Shown one piece after another: positions 51,956 to 63,000 of a stretch of DNA of 64,000 bases. The notes under the pieces were generated by a model, which was not told where the DNA came from, ran no database searches, and was given only the letters and a program-made list of their open reading frames with translations. Made by a program: the position numbers and the translations under genes. Numbering within the stretch: position 1 is the stretch's first letter; each line of letters begins with the position of its first letter. This DNA comes from Chryseobacterium mucoviscidosis (GTDB lineage: Bacteria; Bacteroidota; Bacteroidia; Flavobacteriales; Weeksellaceae): NCBI RefSeq assembly GCF_002177115.1, contig NZ_MVAG01000119.1, positions 1 through 64,000 of the forward strand, given 5' to 3'.

Positions 51956-52428
51956 CGGGTTTTCGGCATTTTGATAACAGATTTAGATTTTCCTTTTAAC
52001 AGAATATAAAGTCCCTCCAATTCTTTTGGGGGGATTCCTGCATCAAATCCTGCTGAATTGTAAGTATTTCCATTTGCGGTAACAGTAATGGAAGAAGCCA
52101 AAGCTCCGTCTGAAAACCTTCTGGTTGTTGAAGATTCATATGTGGATATTTTCGTAAGATCCAAAAGATTTACTTGTTTGGAAATATTTTCCCAATCCGT
52201 TGTGGTAATTTGTGATGTTGAAGTGTTTCCGTTAAGATATGTGGTTACTACATCTTTTGTAAAGGTAATTAATCTATTTGTTCCTCTCGTCTGTTCTCTT
52301 AATTCTATCTTTTCGATTTTGGTTATATTTTTTGAAGTTACTCTGTTTTTGTTATTCTCTTTTTTTTGAGAAATACATTTGCAGTTGATTAAACTGAACA
52401 ATACCAATAATATTATTTGTAGTTTCAT
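51952..52428 (-). CDS. Hypothetical lipoprotein
   Basis: 158 residues with an N-terminal lipoprotein-like signal (MKLQIILLVLFSLINC, Cys16). The mature part is Thr/Ser-rich with a few strands (RLITFTKDVVTTYLNGNTST, and ITVTANGNTYNSAGFDAGIP). No family was recognised. It converges with the DUF6048 gene, the stops overlapping in TTAG, and is divergent from the first M43 protease gene. Confidence 0.65.
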   Translation of the reverse strand: MKLQIILLVLFSLINCKCISQKKENNKNRVTSKNITKIEKIELREQTRGTNRLITFTKDVVTTYLNGNTSTSQITTTDWENISKQVNLLDLTKISTYESSTTRRFSDGALASSITVTANGNTYNSAGFDAGIPPKELEGLYILLKGKSKSVIKMPKTR

Positions 52429-52495
52429 TTGATTATTTTAATGTAAGATTTAATTGTTTTTTATGCACTAAATCTAGTAATTTGAATAATTTCAA

Positions 52496-52503
52496 TATAT
52501 TTG
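52496..52503 (+). promoter_or_regulatory. -7 box of the first M43 protease gene
   Basis: TATATTTG, 21 bases before the ATG 52525; no clear -33 element. Confidence 0.55.
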
Positions 52504-52524
52504 TAAAATTATAAAAATTATTAA

Positions 52525-54585
52525 ATGCAAAGATCTACTTCTTTAAAAATTTTTCTTTTACTCCCATTAATTGGGTTGAGTTCTTTGAAGGCTCAGCAAG
52601 TAAATAGTGGTAAAATAATTAGCAAACAGGCAAAGTTTTCAAAAAAATCTAGTGAAGAACTTGCAAAATCACATGGCTTTGATAGATGTTCCACAGTGGA
52701 ATATGAAAATTATCTTCAGGCAAAATATCCCGGAAGAATGACGGAAAGTCAATTTGAAGCATGGCTGGCTCCTTTAGTAGAAAAAGCGAAAACCAACAAG
52801 TCACAAAACGGAAATATAATTACGATTCCTGTTGTTGTCCATGTAATTCACAGTGGACAGAATCTTGGGACTTTTCCGAACATCGTTGATGAGCAGGTAA
52901 TGTCTCAAATCGCGGTTATGAATAATGATTACAGAAAAATATTCAATACACCGGGCTATAACACAAATGCCGTAGGAGCAGATGTACAGATTCAGTTCGC
53001 TTTAGCTAAGGTTGATCCTAATGGAAACCCAACTAATGGAATAGACAGGGTAAACCTTTGCCAGGACAACTGGACAAGAGATGCTATAGAAGGATATGTA
53101 AAGCCGCAGACTATTTGGGATCCTAATAAATATATGAATATGTGGAGCGTTAACTTTGCTGATGCTTCATTATTAGGTTACGCTCAGTTTCCAAGCTCTT
53201 CCGGACTTGGAGGTCTTTCTGCAAACGGTGGATTAGCAACAACAGATGGAGTAGTTGCAAACTTTGCAACTTTCGGTAGCAGTGACTATAATACAAATAA
53301 TAATTTCCTGCTTTCTGCTCCTTATGATAAAGGTAGAACAATGACTCATGAAGTTGGTCACTTTTTAGGACTTAGACATATTTGGGGAGATAATACTTCT
53401 TGTACAGTAAATGCAACAGACAGTAATAAAGACTATTGTCCTGATACACCTGCAGCAAGTGGTCCAAATTATAATTGTGTAACTGTTGACTCCTGCCCGT
53501 CTTCACCGGGTAATGATATGATTGAAAATTATATGGATTATACCACGGATACTTGTATGAACATCTTTACAAATGATCAAAAAACGAGAATTCGTACAGT
53601 TATGGATGTTTCACCAAGAAGAATGCAGCTTAAATCTTCAACTGCTGATCAGCCTATTGCTTTGTTTCCTAATGATGCGGAACTTAAGATTGATGGAGGT
53701 TGTAGTTTGGAAAGTTGTGGAGGAGGAGTTGTTCGTTTTTCCTTATATAACAGAGGTACATCCAATCTTACATCTGCAACAATAAATTATTCAGTTAATG
53801 GATCTGCTACCCAAACGTATAACTGGACAGGTAATTTAGCTCAGGATAAATATAGTGTTATTTCTATACCTGTACTGAGTTCAGTTCCTACAGGTTCTGG
53901 GGTAACAGCTTCAATTGTTTCTGTTAATGGAACGTCAGATCAAAGAAGTACGAACAATACAGTTACTGGTACTTATAATCAGCCGATAGCTGCACAATAT
54001 ATTCCAGGTGCAACAAATGTTAATTTTAAATTACAGCTAGATTATTTTGGATCTGAAACAATGTGGACACTCAAGAATAGTGCAGGTCAGATTGTTAAGG
54101 CAGGTGGACCATATCCAGATGTTCAGAATCCAACTTCTACCACTCCACTCCCTACATTAATATCACAAAACTGGACATTACCTGCAGGTTGTTATGTATT
54201 TACAATATCAGATGCATATGGTGACGGAATAGATTACGGAGGCTATGTTGATCTTTCTACTTCAACAGGACAGACTATTTATCATGGAGAAACAGACATA
54301 GCTGATTATGCATCAAAAGCTTTTACAACAGTGGTTTTAGCAACAAACGAAGTGAAGAATAAAGATTCATTTGCAGTTTATCCAAACCCAGCCAATGATG
54401 TTCTGAATATTACAAAAGTTTCAGGTAAAGCTAAATTTGAAATCTACAACGCAGTTGGACAACTAGTGAAAGCTGGAAATATTGATAACAATCAGGTGAG
54501 AGTTTCTGAATTAGTGAAAGGAACCTACATCATTACTGTAAAAGACGGTAGTATATCTGAAAATATTAAGTTTATAAAAAAATAA
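52525..54585 (+). CDS. Secreted M43-family zinc metalloprotease, T9SS cargo (paralogue 1)
   Basis: 686 residues with a signal peptide (SLKAQQ, about residue 24). A propeptide (about 30-90; RCSTVEYENYLQAKYPGRMT) precedes the pappalysin-like catalytic domain. The zinc motif is HEVGHFLGLRH at His275, Glu276, His279 and His285; the Met-turn is in IENYMDYTTDTC. Several Cys around 285-350 suggest disulfides. Two beta-sandwich domains follow (about 375-490 and 490-610). The C-terminus (FAVYPNPANDVLNITKVSGK to IKFIKK) is a T9SS type A sorting domain. It should be an extracellular or surface protease. A terminator separates it from the close paralogue downstream. Confidence 0.93.
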   Translation: MQRSTSLKIFLLLPLIGLSSLKAQQVNSGKIISKQAKFSKKSSEELAKSHGFDRCSTVEYENYLQAKYPGRMTESQFEAWLAPLVEKAKTNKSQNGNIITIPVVVHVIHSGQNLGTFPNIVDEQVMSQIAVMNNDYRKIFNTPGYNTNAVGADVQIQFALAKVDPNGNPTNGIDRVNLCQDNWTRDAIEGYVKPQTIWDPNKYMNMWSVNFADASLLGYAQFPSSSGLGGLSANGGLATTDGVVANFATFGSSDYNTNNNFLLSAPYDKGRTMTHEVGHFLGLRHIWGDNTSCTVNATDSNKDYCPDTPAASGPNYNCVTVDSCPSSPGNDMIENYMDYTTDTCMNIFTNDQKTRIRTVMDVSPRRMQLKSSTADQPIALFPNDAELKIDGGCSLESCGGGVVRFSLYNRGTSNLTSATINYSVNGSATQTYNWTGNLAQDKYSVISIPVLSSVPTGSGVTASIVSVNGTSDQRSTNNTVTGTYNQPIAAQYIPGATNVNFKLQLDYFGSETMWTLKNSAGQIVKAGGPYPDVQNPTSTTPLPTLISQNWTLPAGCYVFTISDAYGDGIDYGGYVDLSTSTGQTIYHGETDIADYASKAFTTVVLATNEVKNKDSFAVYPNPANDVLNITKVSGKAKFEIYNAVGQLVKAGNIDNNQVRVSELVKGTYIITVKDGSISENIKFIKK

Positions 54586-54604
54586 ACAGATATTATAATC
54601 GCTT

Positions 54605-54638
54605 AAAAGCTCTGAAATAATTTCAGAGCTTTTTTTTT
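54605..54638 (+). terminator. Terminator after M43 paralogue 1
   Basis: AAAAGCTCTGAAA (54605-54617) pairs with TTTCAGAGCTTTT (54621-54633) with a TAA loop and a T-run. Confidence 0.9.
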
Positions 54639-54721
54639 GTAATCTAGTAACGGTTTTTAATATTTGTTATTGAATGTTATTAATTTAACTTTTGTTTTTA
54701 TTTATTTTTATTCAAAATAGC

Positions 54722-54729
54722 TATATTTG
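54722..54729 (+). promoter_or_regulatory. -7 box of the second M43 protease gene
   Basis: TATATTTG, 19 bases before ATG 54749. The nearest TTG is 27 bases upstream, too far for the usual spacing. Confidence 0.5.
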
Positions 54730-54748
54730 TGAGTATTAAATAATTTAT

Positions 54749-56785
54749 ATGCGAAAATCTACTACTTTTAAAGCTGTACTTTTATTATCTTCTTTTTTTG
54801 CTGCAGATATAGCAGCTCAGAATTTTACCAAAAGAAAAGCTGATTTCAATGTTGAAAAATCATCTTCCGAACTGGCAAAGTCTTTCGGATTTGATAGGTG
54901 TTCAACAACAGAGTATGAAGAGTTTTTACAAAAAACATTTCCCGGAAGAATGACTGTAGAACAGTTTGAATCCTGGTTGGCTCCCTTAGTGGAGAAAGCT
55001 AAAGCAAATAAATCCCAAAACGGAAATATTATAACCATTCCTGTTGTGGTACACGTTATTCATAGTGGCCAGAATTTAGGAGTAGCGCCAAATATCGTTG
55101 ATGAACAGGTAATGTCTCAGATAACAGTAATGAATAATGATTTCAGAAGATTGGCTGGAACTCCGGGATTCAATACCAATGCTGTTGGAGCAGATACCAT
55201 GATTCAGTTCGCTTTAGCCAAAGTAGATCCCAATGGAAATCCTACCAATGGGATTGATCGTGTAAATTTGTGTCAGGCTACATGGTCTCAGGCGGAAATC
55301 AATTCATTTGTAAAACCTGAAACAATTTGGGATCCTACCCAATATATGAATATGTGGAGTGTAAGTTTCACAAGTTCTACATTATTAGGATATGCGCAGT
55401 TTCCATCAAACTCTAATTTAGGAGGTTTAAGCACTATTGGAGGTGAGGCTTATACCGATGGGGTGGTTGCTAATTATGCCACATTTGGAAGCAGTGATTA
55501 TAATGTGAATAACTCTTTCCTGCTTGGAGCTCCTTATGATAAAGGAAGAACAATGACGCATGAAGTGGGACACTTTTTGGGATTGAGACACATATGGGGA
55601 GATAATGCTTCTTGTGTTGTGAATGCTACAGACAGCAATAAAGACTATTGTCCGGATACACCCGCTGCAAGTGCTCCCAATTACAATTGTGTAACAGTAG
55701 ATTCTTGCCCTTCTGCGGCTGGAAACGATATGATTCAGAATTATATGGATTATACAACAGATACCTGTATGAACGTATTTACAGTCAATCAGAAAGACAG
55801 GATAACTGCGGTTATGAATAATTCTCCAAGGAGAGTGGAGTTGAAAACCTCTACCAAAGATATAGCTATTCCATTATTTGCAAATGATGCGGAAGTAAAA
55901 CTTGAAAGGGAATGTAATACAGTAGATTGTTCCAGTGTTACTCAGGCTCCAAAAATTTCCTTATACAACAGAGGAACTAGTACAATGACTTCTGCGGTAA
56001 TAACCTTTACCCTGAACGGAAATGTTCAGACATTTAACTGGAGCGGAAGTTTAGCTCAGGATAAATATGCAATCATTACACTTCCTATGAGTTCTACAGC
56101 TTTGGGAGGACAGCTAAACATTAATGTAACCTCTGTAAATGGAGCAGTAGACCAAAGAACATCCAACAGTAATGTAACAGTAAACTATCTTGGAGCTCCT
56201 GCAAGAATGGATACTAATGTCGTGTTTAATCTTCAACTGGACAATTACGGAAGTGAAACTTCATGGACGCTGACTAATAGTTCGGGAACGGTTATTTACA
56301 GCAGTCCCGCAGTTGGATATACAGATTCCGGTGCAAATCTTCCGGCGCTGATTAGTGAAAACTGGACATTAAATCCAAATGAATGCTATACATTTACAAT
56401 TAACGATTCTTATGGGGACGGACTTTATCCTTACGGAGGATATTATAATATCAAAACTCAGGGTGGGGTAACTTTGCTTTCAGGATCGCACTTCAGTTCT
56501 ACACAAAGCAGATTTTTAAAGTCGCAGGTTTTATCAACCAGTGATGTAGCAAACCCTAAAAATAATATTCAGATTTATCCAAATCCTACATCAGATATTT
56601 TAAATATTACAAAGGTTTCAGATAAAGCGACTTATAAAATTTATGGAGCAACTGGACAATTGGTAAAACAAGGAAATATCAATAATGGGCAGATTAATGT
56701 TTCTGAATTAATTAAAGGAGGTTATGTAATTACTGTTGAAGAAAAAGGAGAAGAATCTTTCAATTCTAAATTCATTAAGAAGTAA
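54749..56785 (+). CDS. Secreted M43-family zinc metalloprotease, T9SS cargo (paralogue 2)
   Basis: 678 residues, the same plan as the preceding protease and clearly a tandem duplicate: signal peptide (ADIAAQN, near residue 24), propeptide with RCSTTEYEEFLQKTFPGRMT, catalytic HEVGHFLGLRH (His271, Glu272, His275, His281), Met-turn QNYMDYTTDTC, beta domains, and a T9SS type A sorting domain (IQIYPNPTSDILNITKVSDK to NSKFIKK). The catalytic part is nearly identical to paralogue 1; the domains after residue 370 diverge more and carry an extra Cys pair (ECNTVDCSS). It has its own promoter and terminator, so separate regulation is possible. Confidence 0.93.
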   Translation: MRKSTTFKAVLLLSSFFAADIAAQNFTKRKADFNVEKSSSELAKSFGFDRCSTTEYEEFLQKTFPGRMTVEQFESWLAPLVEKAKANKSQNGNIITIPVVVHVIHSGQNLGVAPNIVDEQVMSQITVMNNDFRRLAGTPGFNTNAVGADTMIQFALAKVDPNGNPTNGIDRVNLCQATWSQAEINSFVKPETIWDPTQYMNMWSVSFTSSTLLGYAQFPSNSNLGGLSTIGGEAYTDGVVANYATFGSSDYNVNNSFLLGAPYDKGRTMTHEVGHFLGLRHIWGDNASCVVNATDSNKDYCPDTPAASAPNYNCVTVDSCPSAAGNDMIQNYMDYTTDTCMNVFTVNQKDRITAVMNNSPRRVELKTSTKDIAIPLFANDAEVKLERECNTVDCSSVTQAPKISLYNRGTSTMTSAVITFTLNGNVQTFNWSGSLAQDKYAIITLPMSSTALGGQLNINVTSVNGAVDQRTSNSNVTVNYLGAPARMDTNVVFNLQLDNYGSETSWTLTNSSGTVIYSSPAVGYTDSGANLPALISENWTLNPNECYTFTINDSYGDGLYPYGGYYNIKTQGGVTLLSGSHFSSTQSRFLKSQVLSTSDVANPKNNIQIYPNPTSDILNITKVSDKATYKIYGATGQLVKQGNINNGQINVSELIKGGYVITVEEKGEESFNSKFIKK

Positions 56786-56807
56786 TTTAATTAAATTTCA
56801 ATGATAG

Positions 56808-56842
56808 AAATCCTCAGGTTTTTTACCTGAGGATTTTTTGTT
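56808..56842 (+). terminator. Terminator after M43 paralogue 2
   Basis: AAATCCTCAGGT (56808-56819) and ACCTGAGGATTT (56825-56836) form a perfect stem with a T5 loop, followed by a T-tract. Confidence 0.92.
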
Positions 56843-57034
56843 TTTTTTACTTAAATATATATTTTGCAGGGGTTATATTTGTAAACATTTATTACAGCAG
56901 CTATAATAACTGAAGTTTTTTAATTTCTCATATATTATTTATTTGTTTACTTATTCCCAATGCTTTGAATTGAATTGTTGAAAAGTCTGTATAAAAAAAA
57001 TAGAAATATTTTTAATTTAATAATTAAATTTGTT

Positions 57035-57042
57035 TAGATTTG
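57035..57042 (+). promoter_or_regulatory. -7 box of the large metalloprotease gene
   Basis: TAGATTTG, 24 bases before ATG 57067; the region upstream is very AT-rich and lacks a TTG at the right distance. Confidence 0.45.
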
Positions 57043-57066
57043 TATAATTAATATATTGAGAAAGTT

Positions 57067-60000
57067 ATGAAGAAAAATTTTACTTCTTTCTTTTTCCTCT
57101 TTTTGTTTGCGATTACCAGTGCACAATGGAGTCCCACGACATTTCGAGGGGAAAAAGCCAGAGCTAGTTCTGATATTAAGAACTATTACTCTTTGGACAT
57201 TTCTCTGCTAAAGTCTCAATTGGCGAAAGCTCAGGAAACGGGAAAAAATGCAAAACCCGTCACGATTTCTTTGCCAACTTTAGATGGGAAAATTGAAAAA
57301 TTTGCAGTTTACAGCTTCCCTGTGGTCGTAAAAGAACTGGCAGATCAGTATCAGTTAGGATCTTATGTAGGAGTCGGGGTAGATGATCCCGGCAAATATC
57401 TGAGATTCAGTTTAGCACCCGATGATTTTCAGTCGATGATCATTAAGGATGGTAAATATGAATTCATAGAACCTGCTGATAAAAACAAAACAGTTTATGG
57501 TGTGCATCCAAAAACTGATAAAAGCAATGAAGGTTTTCTTTGCTCTATGAACGAAGACAGACTATCCAAACAAGAGATAGCCAATCTTTATGCAGAGGGA
57601 AAATCATTTGCCAATCAGACAACAAACTTTGCTAAGTCATCCGACAAAAAGTACAGAACGATGAGACTGGCAATGTCTGTAACAGGTGAATATACGCAGT
57701 ACTTCGGCGGTACCGTTGCTAATGCTTTAACAGCAATCAATGCAACATTAACCAGAGTAAATGGGGTGTTTGAAAAAGATTTTGCATTACACCTTAATTT
57801 ACAGAATTTTCCAAACGTAATTTATACCAATGCTGCAACAGATCCTTATTCGCCTGCAGCCCAGATGAATAACTGGAATTTGGAACTTCAGCAAACACTT
57901 ACCGCTAACGTTGGGAATGCCAACTATGATATCGGTCACTTATTTGGTGCTTCCGGTGGTGGAGGTAATGCAGGATGTATAGGATGTATTTGTGTAGATC
58001 CTACAGGTCCCACTTCTCAGCAGAAAGGATCAGGATATACTTCTCCTGCGGATGGTATTCCTCAGGGAGATAATTTTGACATAGATTATGTAGCCCATGA
58101 GATAGGTCATCAATTGGGTGCAAATCATACATTCTCTCATGGTTTGGAAACAGCCGGAGTAAACGTTGAGCCGGGATCCGGGTCAACAATTATGGGATAT
58201 GCAGGAATCACAGGAGCAAATACTGATGTTCAGGCTCACTCAGATCCTTACTTCCATGCAGTAAGCATTACTCAGGTACAGAACAGATTAATCAGCAGAA
58301 CGTGTGATGTTGAAACTCCAATTACAAACAACCCCCCTGTAATTGCACCACTGCCTACTTATAATATTCCTAAAGGAACAGCATTTGTTTTAACAGCTTC
58401 TGCTACAGATGCTGAAAATGATCCGATGACATATTGTTGGGAACAAGTAGATAACGCCAGTGTAACAATTAATAAGAATAACTTAGGAACTACTGCAAGT
58501 GGTGCTACGTTCAGGTCATTTAATCCAACGACAAGCCCAACAAGATATTTCCCTAAATTATCTTCTGTATTGGCTGGAGTTTTAAACAACTCTAACAATG
58601 GATGGGAATCTGTTTCCACTATTGCAAGAACAACGAATTTCAGAGTAACGGTAAGAGATAATAATCCGGTTCCTACTCAACAGCAAACCGAGTTTGCCAA
58701 TCAGCAGATTATAGTTGGAAATGACGGTCCGTTTAAAGTAACGACAACCAATGCCTATAATAATGGTGCAACAAACGTAACTTGGGACGTAGTTAATACT
58801 ACCGCCGCTCCATACAATGTCGCGAATGTAAAAATTGATTACACCACAGATAACGGAGTAACATGGACAGTAGCTGTAGCTTCAACCCCAAACGATGGTA
58901 GTGAATCTCTTAACTTAACAGGTCTTACTGTTGGAGGAACAGTTAAGATCAGAGTGAGTTCAATAGGAAATGTATTCTATGCCATCGGAAGTGCAACAGT
59001 AACTTCTTTACTTACTTGTACCGGAGCAGCTCCTACAGGTATTGTTGTTTCTGCGATTACGCAGACTACAGCTACAGTTACCTGGGCAGCTACTACGAAC
59101 TCCACGTATGTAGTTCGCTACCGTCCGGTAGGAAGCACAACTTGGATCACAGTGAATGCTGCAACAAACTCAATAAACCTTACAGGTCTTACTGATGGTA
59201 TTCAATATGAAGTTCAGGTTTCTACAGTTTGTAATGGAGTACAGGGACCATTCTCTGCTTCTACAAACTTTACGACTTTAGGTCTTACTTACTGTACAAT
59301 GACATCCAGTAACTTTGCTTCAGAGTATATCTCTAATGTAACGGTAACACCTGTAGGTGCTGCTGTAATGAGTAATAACTCTGCGGGATCTACTTATACT
59401 GATTATTCTGCTACTCCAAGTGCTTTGGTAAACTTAGTAATCGGTTCTACAGGAAATACTGTTTCTGTTACAAAATTCTTTCCAGGTACAGTATGGAGCG
59501 AAGCAGTAGGTGTATGGATAGACTTTAACAGAAATGGAGTTTTTGAAGCGACTGAGCAGGTAATGAATTCACCTTCAAGCACTACAACTCCAGTTTCAGC
59601 AACTTTCAACGTTCCTGCAACAGCTTACAATGGACCAGCAACGACAAGGATGAGAGTAGCTATGAGATATATCACATCTCCTGTAATGTGTCAAAGTTTT
59701 GGTGATGGAGAAGTTGAGGACTACGCAGTTAAATTAATTCAGCCTATTCCTTGTACAAGTAATGCTCCATTAAATCTTTCTGTTACAAATATTACAGCAA
59801 CTTCAGCTTATGTAATGTGGGATCCTGCAATAGGAGCAACATACATATTACAATACAGACAGGTAGGTTCTCCAACCTGGATTACAGTTCCTTTAACAAC
59901 GAATGCTTATACAATAAACAACCTTCTGGAGCAAACTCAATATGAAGTTCAGGTGGCGTATGTTTGTTCAGGAACTACAGGTACGTTTACTGCTCCTTAT

Positions 60001-63000
60001 CAGTTTACAACGCCGGCGGTAACCTATTGTAATATTACTTCTACAAATAATACGAACGGTTATATTTCTAATGTGACAGTTGCTCCAACGAATTCTTACG
60101 TAATGAGTAATAATTCAGGAGCCAATTCATATACAAACTATTCTCCGGATCCAGCCAAATTGGTAACATTGGTTCGTAACTCTACGAACAACACAATCTC
60201 TGTTTCTAAATCTTGGCTAACAACCACAACATCTTCTTTAGCTGTTGGTGCGTGGATTGACTTTAACAGAAACGGTATTTTTGAAACAGGAGAAAGAGTA
60301 ATCAGTACTACAGCAAGTACAACAACTCCTATTACGGCTACATTTACAGTTCCTGCAACTGCTTATAATGGTCCGTTAACACTTAGAATGAGAGTTATTT
60401 TCTCTACTTCTACAATTACAGATCCTTGTGCAACAGTTGCAAACGGAGAAATTGAAGATTATGCGGTTAAGATTATAGATCTTGCTGCTTGTACTACAGC
60501 TCCTCCAACTCCTGTTGTTGTTTCAAACGTTACAGCTTCTACAGCTTTGGTTTCTTGGATCAATGCAACAGGTGCAACTTATACATTAAGATACAGAACA
60601 GGTACTGGAGCATGGACTGTAATTGCTCCGGTAACTAACCCTTACACTATTATAAATTTAAATGCAGCTACTACTTATGAAGTACAGGTTGCAACTATTT
60701 GTGGTGGTGTTACAGGAGCTTGGTCTGCTTCAACCAACTTTACAACGACTGCAATTTCATATTGTAATTCAGGTACTGCAACTGTAACTGACGGATACAT
60801 CAATAATATTACGGTTACAGGTACGAATACACCGATGATGTCTAACAACTCCGGACCTAGTACCTATACAGATTATTCTAATGATGCAACAAAGATTATT
60901 ACATTAGCTCGTAATTCTACGGGTAACGTACTTTCTGTAGGAAGAACAATCTTATCAAGTACATATTCTACCTATGCATGGATAGATTTTAACGGCGATG
61001 GAATTTTTAATAACAACCCAACAACAGTTGCCGGTGGAGAAAGAATAATGAACTTAGGATATTCTTCCACAACTCCGGTTACTGCTACTTTCCCTGTTCC
61101 TGCCGGAGCTTACTCTGGTACGAATAAAGTGAAAATGCGTGTTATTGTATATTTCTTAACACCTACAGATGCTTGTTCACCACTTACAAGCAACGGTGAA
61201 GTTGAAGACTATCAGGTTAAATTTGTAGACATTCAGCCATGTACCACGGCTGCTCCTACCGGTATTACAATGTCCAATATTGCAGCAACTACAGCTACAG
61301 TATCCTGGATCTCTTCTACCGGGGCAACTTATTTGGTAAGATGGAGAACTACTAACCCAGTTGGAACTTGGAATACATCTGCTGTAATTACAGGAAATAC
61401 GTATAACATTACCGGACTTACTGAGCAGACTGCTTATGAAGTTCAGGTAGCAACAATTTGCGGTGGAGTTCAGGGACCTTGGTCAACGTCTGTGCTGTTT
61501 ACGACTACGCCAATTACTTATTGTAATATGACGGGTACTGGAACGACTGACTTTATTTCAAACGTTACAATAACTTCTGTGAATCCGGGTATTCCTCCAA
61601 TGAGTAATACTTCTGTACAGACAAATTATATCAGCTATACCACTCCGGCAACATTGGTGAACTTAGAAATAGGTTCTACAGGAAACCAGATTTCAGTAGC
61701 TAAAGGCGGAGCACAAAATGATGCAGTTTCGGCTTGGATAGACTTTAACAGAAATGGTGTATTTGAAACTTCAGAACAAATAATGGCTTCTGCAGCAAGT
61801 ACAACAACTCCTGTTACAGCATTGTTTAACGTTCCTGCAACAGCATATAACGGACCATTAACAACGACAATGAGAGTCGTTCTTAAACGTACAAGTGCTC
61901 CTGTTATGTGCCAGAATGCAGTGAATGGAGAAGTAGAAGATTATGCGGTGAAATTAAGACCTTGTTCTACTACAACGCCAACTAACTTAGCCTTCAATAC
62001 TATTACGCATACTTCTGCAAATGTTACATGGACAGTTCCTGCCGGAGGTCTTACATTCATTGTAAGATACAGAGTATCTGGAACTGGTACATGGACTCAG
62101 ATTGTAGCATCAACGTTAAATGGAAATCCACCATTGGCTTTAACAGGTTTAACGCCCGCTACAACGTATGAAGTACAGATAGCTGGAAGCTGTGGAACAA
62201 CTCCTGGAACATTTACACCTACTCAGACATTCACAACAAGATGTGATCCAACCCCTCCGAATGTAACAATAGGAACTGTAACTACTAACTCAGCCGTAGT
62301 AACATGGGCTCCGGTTGTACCAAGTGCGACTTATGTAATCAGATACAGAATTGTTGGTACAGCAACATGGGCTACAATAAACGTTACTGCAGCACCGTTG
62401 AATACTTACACTCTTACAGGTTTAAGCCCTTATACAACCTATGAAGTACAGGTAGCAAATATCTGTAACGGAGAAACCACAGTTAACCCTTGGTCTAATC
62501 CTAAGGTATTTACAACGGAAAGAACATGTCAGTTGCCTCCTCCGGGACTTACCATTACAGCGATTACTCCGACTACGGCACAAGTAACATGGGATCCTTT
62601 CCCGGGTGCTACTTATATCTTAAGATACAGAAAAGTAGGAATTCCGAGCTGGACAATGGTTCCGTCTAATACCAATACGATTACCCTTACAGGTTTATCT
62701 GAATTGACACAGTATGAAATGCAGGTAGCAAACGTTTGCAGCGGAACTCCGGGAACGTATACACTGCCGTATTTCTTCACAACGCCAACGATTGTTTATT
62801 GTCAGATGGCATCAACAGGAGCTATAACTTCAGAATATATTTCTAAAGTAACGGTAACGCCAAACGGTAAACCTCAGATGACGAATATTTCTGTAGGATC
62901 TAATTATTCAGATTATACAGGTGTTCCGGCTAAATTTATCGAGCTGATTCAGGGATCTACGGATAACAAGATCGTGATCGATAAAAAACTAGCAGGAAAC

